A DNA stretch of 8,277 bases from an uncultured Collinsella sp. (lineage in GTDB: Bacteria; Actinomycetota; Coriobacteriia; Coriobacteriales; Coriobacteriaceae), in the NCBI GenBank assembly GCA_900757185.1, contig CAAEMX010000024.1:1-8277 (forward strand), read 5' to 3'. The notes below the pieces were generated by a model. It saw only the letters and a list, made by a program, of their open reading frames with translations, made no database searches and had not been told where the DNA came from. This document shows positions 5,444 to 8,277 of this stretch, one piece after another. A program made the translations under genes and the position numbers. The first letter of the stretch is position 1; every line of letters starts with the position of its first letter.

Positions 5444-6922
5444 TTAGAGCATCACGCAAGCGATGGTCAGGATGACGGCGCAGACGACGGAGAGAGCGAC
5501 GATGAGCTTGAGAGCAAACTTGAGCCAGGTCGTCCACTCGATCTTGGCCAGGGCAAGACCGCCCATGATGGCGCCGGAGGTCGGGGTGAACAGGTTCACG
5601 ACGCCGATGGCGGCGGAGAAGATCATGACCATGACCTCGGGCGAGAAGCCGAGCTTAACAGCCAGCGGTCCCATGATGGGCATGGAGACAGTAGCCATAC
5701 CGGAGGTCGAGGGGATCAGGAAGGACAGGCCGAAGTAGACCAGGAAGCTCATGGGAGCGAAGATCACGCCGGACAGGCCAGCCAGAGCATTGGCGGCAGC
5801 GTCGAGGACGTAGACGTCGAGGCCGGTGCTAGCCATGAGGACGGAGATACCACGGGCAAGAGCGATGACGAGGACAACGGACATCATGTCGGCAGCGCCG
5901 GTGATGAAGGTGTTGACGATCTGCTTCTCGGACAGGCCACCGATGATACCGATCAGGATAGCCATGAGGAAGAACCAGGTGGAAGCCTCGTCGAAGTACC
6001 ACTGGCCAATGGGCAGGCCGGTGATCAGGGCAGACCAACCCTGAACGATGGCGTTACCGTCGGCGTCATAGACAGCGCCAGCATCGAAGAAGTTGGCGAC
6101 GCCCTCGTTGAGGTCGGCCAGCGGGATGAAGCCGACGATCATGACGACGAAGGTGAAGGCAAAGGCGATCAGAACACCCTTCTGACGACCGGTGAGCTTG
6201 ACCTCCTTGTTAACCTCGGAAGCAGCCTTGCCGTGAGCCTCTTCGGCGTCCTTGAGCTCCTGCATCGAAAGGATGGTGGAACCCTTGTCAGCCTTGACCT
6301 TCTTGGCATAGCTCATGACGAAGAAGATGGACATGGCAGTGGTAACAATCCACAGGACGGCACCGAGGCCGATGATGATGGACTGGTTGACCTCAATGCC
6401 AACGCCGGTCAGAGCGTCGACGGCAGCGCCGACGGCGAACGGGTTAACCGTGGAGCCCAGGCAGCCGCAGCCAGCGCCGAGCAGGACGGTGGCAGCACCG
6501 ACCATAGGGTCGAAGCCAGCGGCCATCATGGTAGCGGCAAGCAGGGCGTAGAAGGGAACGGTCTCCTCGCACATACCATAGGTGGTACCACCGAGGGAGA
6601 AGATGAGCATCAGCACGGGAATGAGCATGATCTCATTGCCCTTAAGCTTCTGCACCAGAACGGCAATGCCGTTGTCCAGGGCGCCGGTCTCGGTCATCAT
6701 GCCGAGGAAGCCGCCGAGGATCATAACGAAGAGGCAGACGGGCAGAGCGTCAGCGAAGCCCTTGACCGGGGCGGTGCAGAAATCGCTCAGGCGGGCAGCG
6801 GTAACCTCGCCACCGGACGTACCGGAGACGATAACGGTAACAACCGCGACGATTGCCAGCAGAGCAAGAAGAATGGTGAACGATGAAGGCATACCGCGCT
6901 TTTTCTTAGCGGTCTCAGTCAT
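5444..6922 (-). CDS. arcD: YfcC-family transporter, probable arginine/ornithine antiporter
   Basis: An integral membrane protein of 492 residues from the YfcC / C4-dicarboxylate anaerobic carrier-like family. Streptococcal arginine deiminase clusters carry ArcD proteins of this family. With arcA and arcB upstream, exchange of arginine for ornithine is the likely role; the substrate is inferred from context. About eleven to twelve hydrophobic segments are seen. The first is at about 14-34. A charged loop at about 206-248 divides the protein into two halves. Conserved family blocks are GGTTYGMCEETVPFY (111-125), GSTVNPFAVGAA (156-167), FLIPSTSGMATVSMP (401-415) and NLFTPTSGAIMGGLALAKI (443-461). 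Glycine- and serine/threonine-rich blocks of this kind sit in the transport path. The ATG at 6922 is chosen since AAGGGGGG lies nine bases upstream; ATGs at 6931 and 6949 are too close to it or lack a site. A terminator-like hairpin separates it from arcB. Confidence 0.85.
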   Translation of the reverse strand: MTETAKKKRGMPSSFTILLALLAIVAVVTVIVSGTSGGEVTAARLSDFCTAPVKGFADALPVCLFVMILGGFLGMMTETGALDNGIAVLVQKLKGNEIMLIPVLMLIFSLGGTTYGMCEETVPFYALLAATMMAAGFDPMVGAATVLLGAGCGCLGSTVNPFAVGAAVDALTGVGIEVNQSIIIGLGAVLWIVTTAMSIFFVMSYAKKVKADKGSTILSMQELKDAEEAHGKAASEVNKEVKLTGRQKGVLIAFAFTFVVMIVGFIPLADLNEGVANFFDAGAVYDADGNAIVQGWSALITGLPIGQWYFDEASTWFFLMAILIGIIGGLSEKQIVNTFITGAADMMSVVLVIALARGISVLMASTGLDVYVLDAAANALAGLSGVIFAPMSFLVYFGLSFLIPSTSGMATVSMPIMGPLAVKLGFSPEVMVMIFSAAIGVVNLFTPTSGAIMGGLALAKIEWTTWLKFALKLIVALSVVCAVILTIACVML

Positions 6923-7016
6923 AGTTCTCATCCCCCCTTCATAAATCATTTACTGATCTCACCCGAAGCGGCTCTTCCGTGCCGTGCATGTCGCTCGGTG
7001 CGAGATTTTTACCAGA

Positions 7017-7054
7017 CAAAAGCGCTCAGGGTGCGCAGCAATGCACCCCGAGCG
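7017..7054 (-). terminator. Terminator-like hairpin between arcB and arcD
   Basis: The arms 7023-7034 and 7043-7054 (CGCTCGGGGTGC on the minus strand) form 12 pairs around an eight-base loop, with one G.T wobble. CTTTTGTCT follows on the minus strand. It begins 15 bp past the arcB stop codon. The U tract is short, so it may be leaky and reduce, rather than stop, transcription into the transporter gene. Confidence 0.7.
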
Positions 7055-7069
7055 AGATGCTAGATGCTC

Positions 7070-8065
7070 TTACTTGAGCGTAGCGTACATGACGGCCTTG
7101 ATGGTGTGCATGCGGTTCTCGGCCTCGTCGAAGACCTTGGAAGCGGGGCTCTCGAAGACCTCGTCGGTGACCTCCTGCTCGGTGATGCCGAACTGCTCGC
7201 ACTTCTCTGCGCCAATCGTGGTGTTGGTGTCGTGGAAGCTGGGCAGGCAGTGCAGGAAGATGGCACCCGGGTTGGCCATAGCCATGACCTCAGAGGTAAC
7301 ACGATACGGGGTGAGCTGAGCGATGCGCTCGGCCCAGACCTCGTCGGGCTCGCCCATGGAGACCCACACGTCGGTGTAGATGACGTCGGCACCGGTGACG
7401 CCGTCCTTGACGTCGGTGGTCAGCTTGATGGTGCAGCCGTTGGCCTCGGCGATGGGCTTGCAGGCCTCGATGACGTCGTCAGCGGGCATGCACTCCTCGG
7501 GGCCGCAGGCCACGAAGTTCATGCCGAGCTTGGAGCAGACGACCATGAGGGAGCGAGCAACGTTGTTCTTGCAGTCGCCCATGAAGACGAGAGTCTTGCC
7601 CTTGATGTCGTAGTTGAAGTTCTCCTGGACGGTCAGGATGTCGGCGAGCATCTGGGTGGGATGCCACTCAGTGGTCAGGCCGTTCCACACGGGCACGCCG
7701 GACTTAGCAGCGAGCTCCTCGACGTCGTCCTGGGCAAAGCCGCGGAACTCGATGCCGTCATACATGCGGCCGAGAACGCGGGCGGTGTCCTCGATGGACT
7801 CCTTCTTGCCCATCTGCGACGAACCCGGATCGAGGTAGGTGACGCCCATGCCCAGATCCATGCCGCCGACCTCGAAGGCGCAGCGGGTACGAGTGGAGGT
7901 CTTCTGGAAGAGCAGAACGATGTTCTTGCCCTCGAGATAGCGGTGCGGAACACCAGCGCGCTTCATGTCCTTGAAGTTCTTGGAGAGCTTGAGCAGGTAC
8001 TCGATCTCCTCGGTGGTGAGGTCGAGAAGCTTGAGGAAGCTACGGCCGGAGAGGTTAACACCCAT
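7070..8065 (-). CDS. arcB: Ornithine carbamoyltransferase, probably catabolic
   Basis: Catalyses citrulline plus phosphate to ornithine plus carbamoyl phosphate in the arginine deiminase route (the reverse of the arginine-synthesis reaction). The 331-residue length is typical. The N-terminal carbamoyl-phosphate domain shows STRTR (57-61) and HPTQ (135-138). The ornithine domain shows FMGDCKNN (161-168), DVWVSMGE (232-239) with the S-M-G loop, and HCLP (272-275) followed by SFHD. All active-site motifs are intact. The ATG at 8065 has AAAGGAA seven bases upstream. A catabolic (ArcB) reading is chosen because arcA lies directly upstream and a transporter downstream. Sequence alone does not separate ArcB from ArgF with certainty. 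Codons are strongly biased (nearly all GAG, AAG and CTC/CTG in the first part of the gene), as in highly expressed genes. Confidence 0.93.
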   Translation of the reverse strand: MGVNLSGRSFLKLLDLTTEEIEYLLKLSKNFKDMKRAGVPHRYLEGKNIVLLFQKTSTRTRCAFEVGGMDLGMGVTYLDPGSSQMGKKESIEDTARVLGRMYDGIEFRGFAQDDVEELAAKSGVPVWNGLTTEWHPTQMLADILTVQENFNYDIKGKTLVFMGDCKNNVARSLMVVCSKLGMNFVACGPEECMPADDVIEACKPIAEANGCTIKLTTDVKDGVTGADVIYTDVWVSMGEPDEVWAERIAQLTPYRVTSEVMAMANPGAIFLHCLPSFHDTNTTIGAEKCEQFGITEQEVTDEVFESPASKVFDEAENRMHTIKAVMYATLK

Positions 8066-8072
8066 GGTTCGA

Positions 8073-8079
8073 TTCCTTT
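8073..8079 (-). promoter_or_regulatory. Ribosome binding site of arcB
   Basis: AAAGGAA on the minus strand lies seven bases before the ATG at 8065 and supports that start. Confidence 0.75.
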
Positions 8080-8110
8080 CGAAGAAATGAATTACGTAAG
8101 TATTAGTGTT

Positions 8111-8125
8111 GCCCGTTTAACGGGC
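8111..8125. repeat. Intercistronic hairpin, arcA-arcB
   Basis: GCCCGT (8111-8116) and ACGGGC (8120-8125) pair perfectly around TTA. It is the second of two hairpins in the 105-bp gap between arcA and arcB. No U tract follows on the minus strand, so processing or stabilisation of a joint mRNA is more likely than termination. Confidence 0.5.
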
Positions 8126-8129
8126 GAAG

Positions 8130-8158
8130 CCGGTGCGGTTGTAGGGGGAACGCACCGG
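8130..8158. repeat. Intercistronic hairpin just after arcA
   Basis: CCGGTGCG (8130-8137) and CGCACCGG (8151-8158) form eight perfect pairs around a 13-base loop, 12 bp past the arcA stop codon. On the minus strand it is followed by CTTCGCCCG with no U run. It may protect the arcA mRNA end or weaken readthrough. Confidence 0.55.
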
Positions 8159-8170
8159 AAACGGAAAGAC

Positions 8171-8277
8171 TTAGAGGCCCTCGCGCCAGAAGGGCATGCT
8201 CATGCAGCGCGGGCCGCCGCGGCCGCGGGAGAGCTCGGCGGAGGGCACGACGAGAAGGTCCAGGCCCTCCTTGTACA
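8171..8277 (-). CDS. arcA: Arginine deiminase, C-terminal end (partial)
   Basis: Only the last 34 complete codons are inside the window; the gene continues past the right edge. The enzyme hydrolyses arginine to citrulline and ammonia. The tail reads YKEGLDLLVVPSAELSRGRG and then GPRCMSMPFWREGL. The RGxGGPRCMSMP block is the family's C-terminal signature, and its cysteine is the catalytic nucleophile that forms the amidino-enzyme intermediate. The tail ends normally, so the visible part is intact. Position upstream of arcB on the same strand agrees with the usual arcA-arcB order. Confidence 0.9.
   Translation of the reverse strand, partial: YKEGLDLLVVPSAELSRGRGGPRCMSMPFWREGL

Noticed and set aside
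6233..6886. 217-codon plus-strand open frame opposite the transporter gene
   Set aside because: It is antisense to a clear membrane protein gene, its composition (many D, G, H, E) is what the complement of hydrophobic codons gives, and it shows no recognisable domain.
8088..8101. Possible ArgR (ARG box) operator upstream of arcB
   Set aside because: A TGAAT half-site is present at 8088-8092, but the inverted ATTCA half is missing at the right distance. The overlapping TTACGTAA palindrome alone is too short to support a claim.

Overview
The window looks like chromosomal DNA of a GC-rich gut actinobacterium of the class Coriobacteriia, most likely Collinsella or a close relative. This is an inference from GC-rich codon use, a pyrG-xerD pairing reminiscent of actinobacterial chromosomes, and an arginine deiminase cluster with a YfcC-type transporter. 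Nothing in the window fixes the species. All seven recognisable genes lie on the minus strand, so transcription runs from high to low coordinates.

Region 1 (8277 to about 5444) is an arginine deiminase (ADI) pathway cluster. It holds the last codons of arcA (arginine deiminase, cut by the window edge), then arcB/argF (ornithine carbamoyltransferase), then a YfcC-family membrane transporter that probably serves as the arginine/ornithine exchanger (ArcD role). Together they would import arginine, split it to citrulline and ammonia, convert citrulline to ornithine and carbamoyl phosphate, and export ornithine. The ATP-forming carbamate kinase (arcC) is not in the window. Two hairpins separate arcA from arcB, and a terminator-like hairpin separates arcB from arcD.

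Region 2 (about 5443 to 4914) is 530 bp without a convincing protein gene, and it is the most unusual part. Starting at the arcD stop codon it contains six consecutive hairpins. Beyond them is a seventh, much longer inverted repeat with 26-bp arms. The sixth hairpin (5164-5261) has 35 canonical pairs plus an internal loop that, read as plus-strand RNA, resolves into three tandem G.A/A.G motifs. This suggests a structured plus-strand RNA or a mobile palindromic element.

Region 3 (4913 to 2837) has a DUF1846/UPF0371 protein with its own -10 box and terminator. It is followed by a 112-residue winged-helix DNA-binding protein with a strong ribosome binding site and its own terminator.

Region 4 (2745 to 53) carries pyrG (CTP synthase) from its own candidate promoter, followed after only two bases by a GTG-started xerD tyrosine recombinase, so the two are probably translationally coupled. 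Positions 1-52 lie downstream of xerD and hold nothing I can identify.
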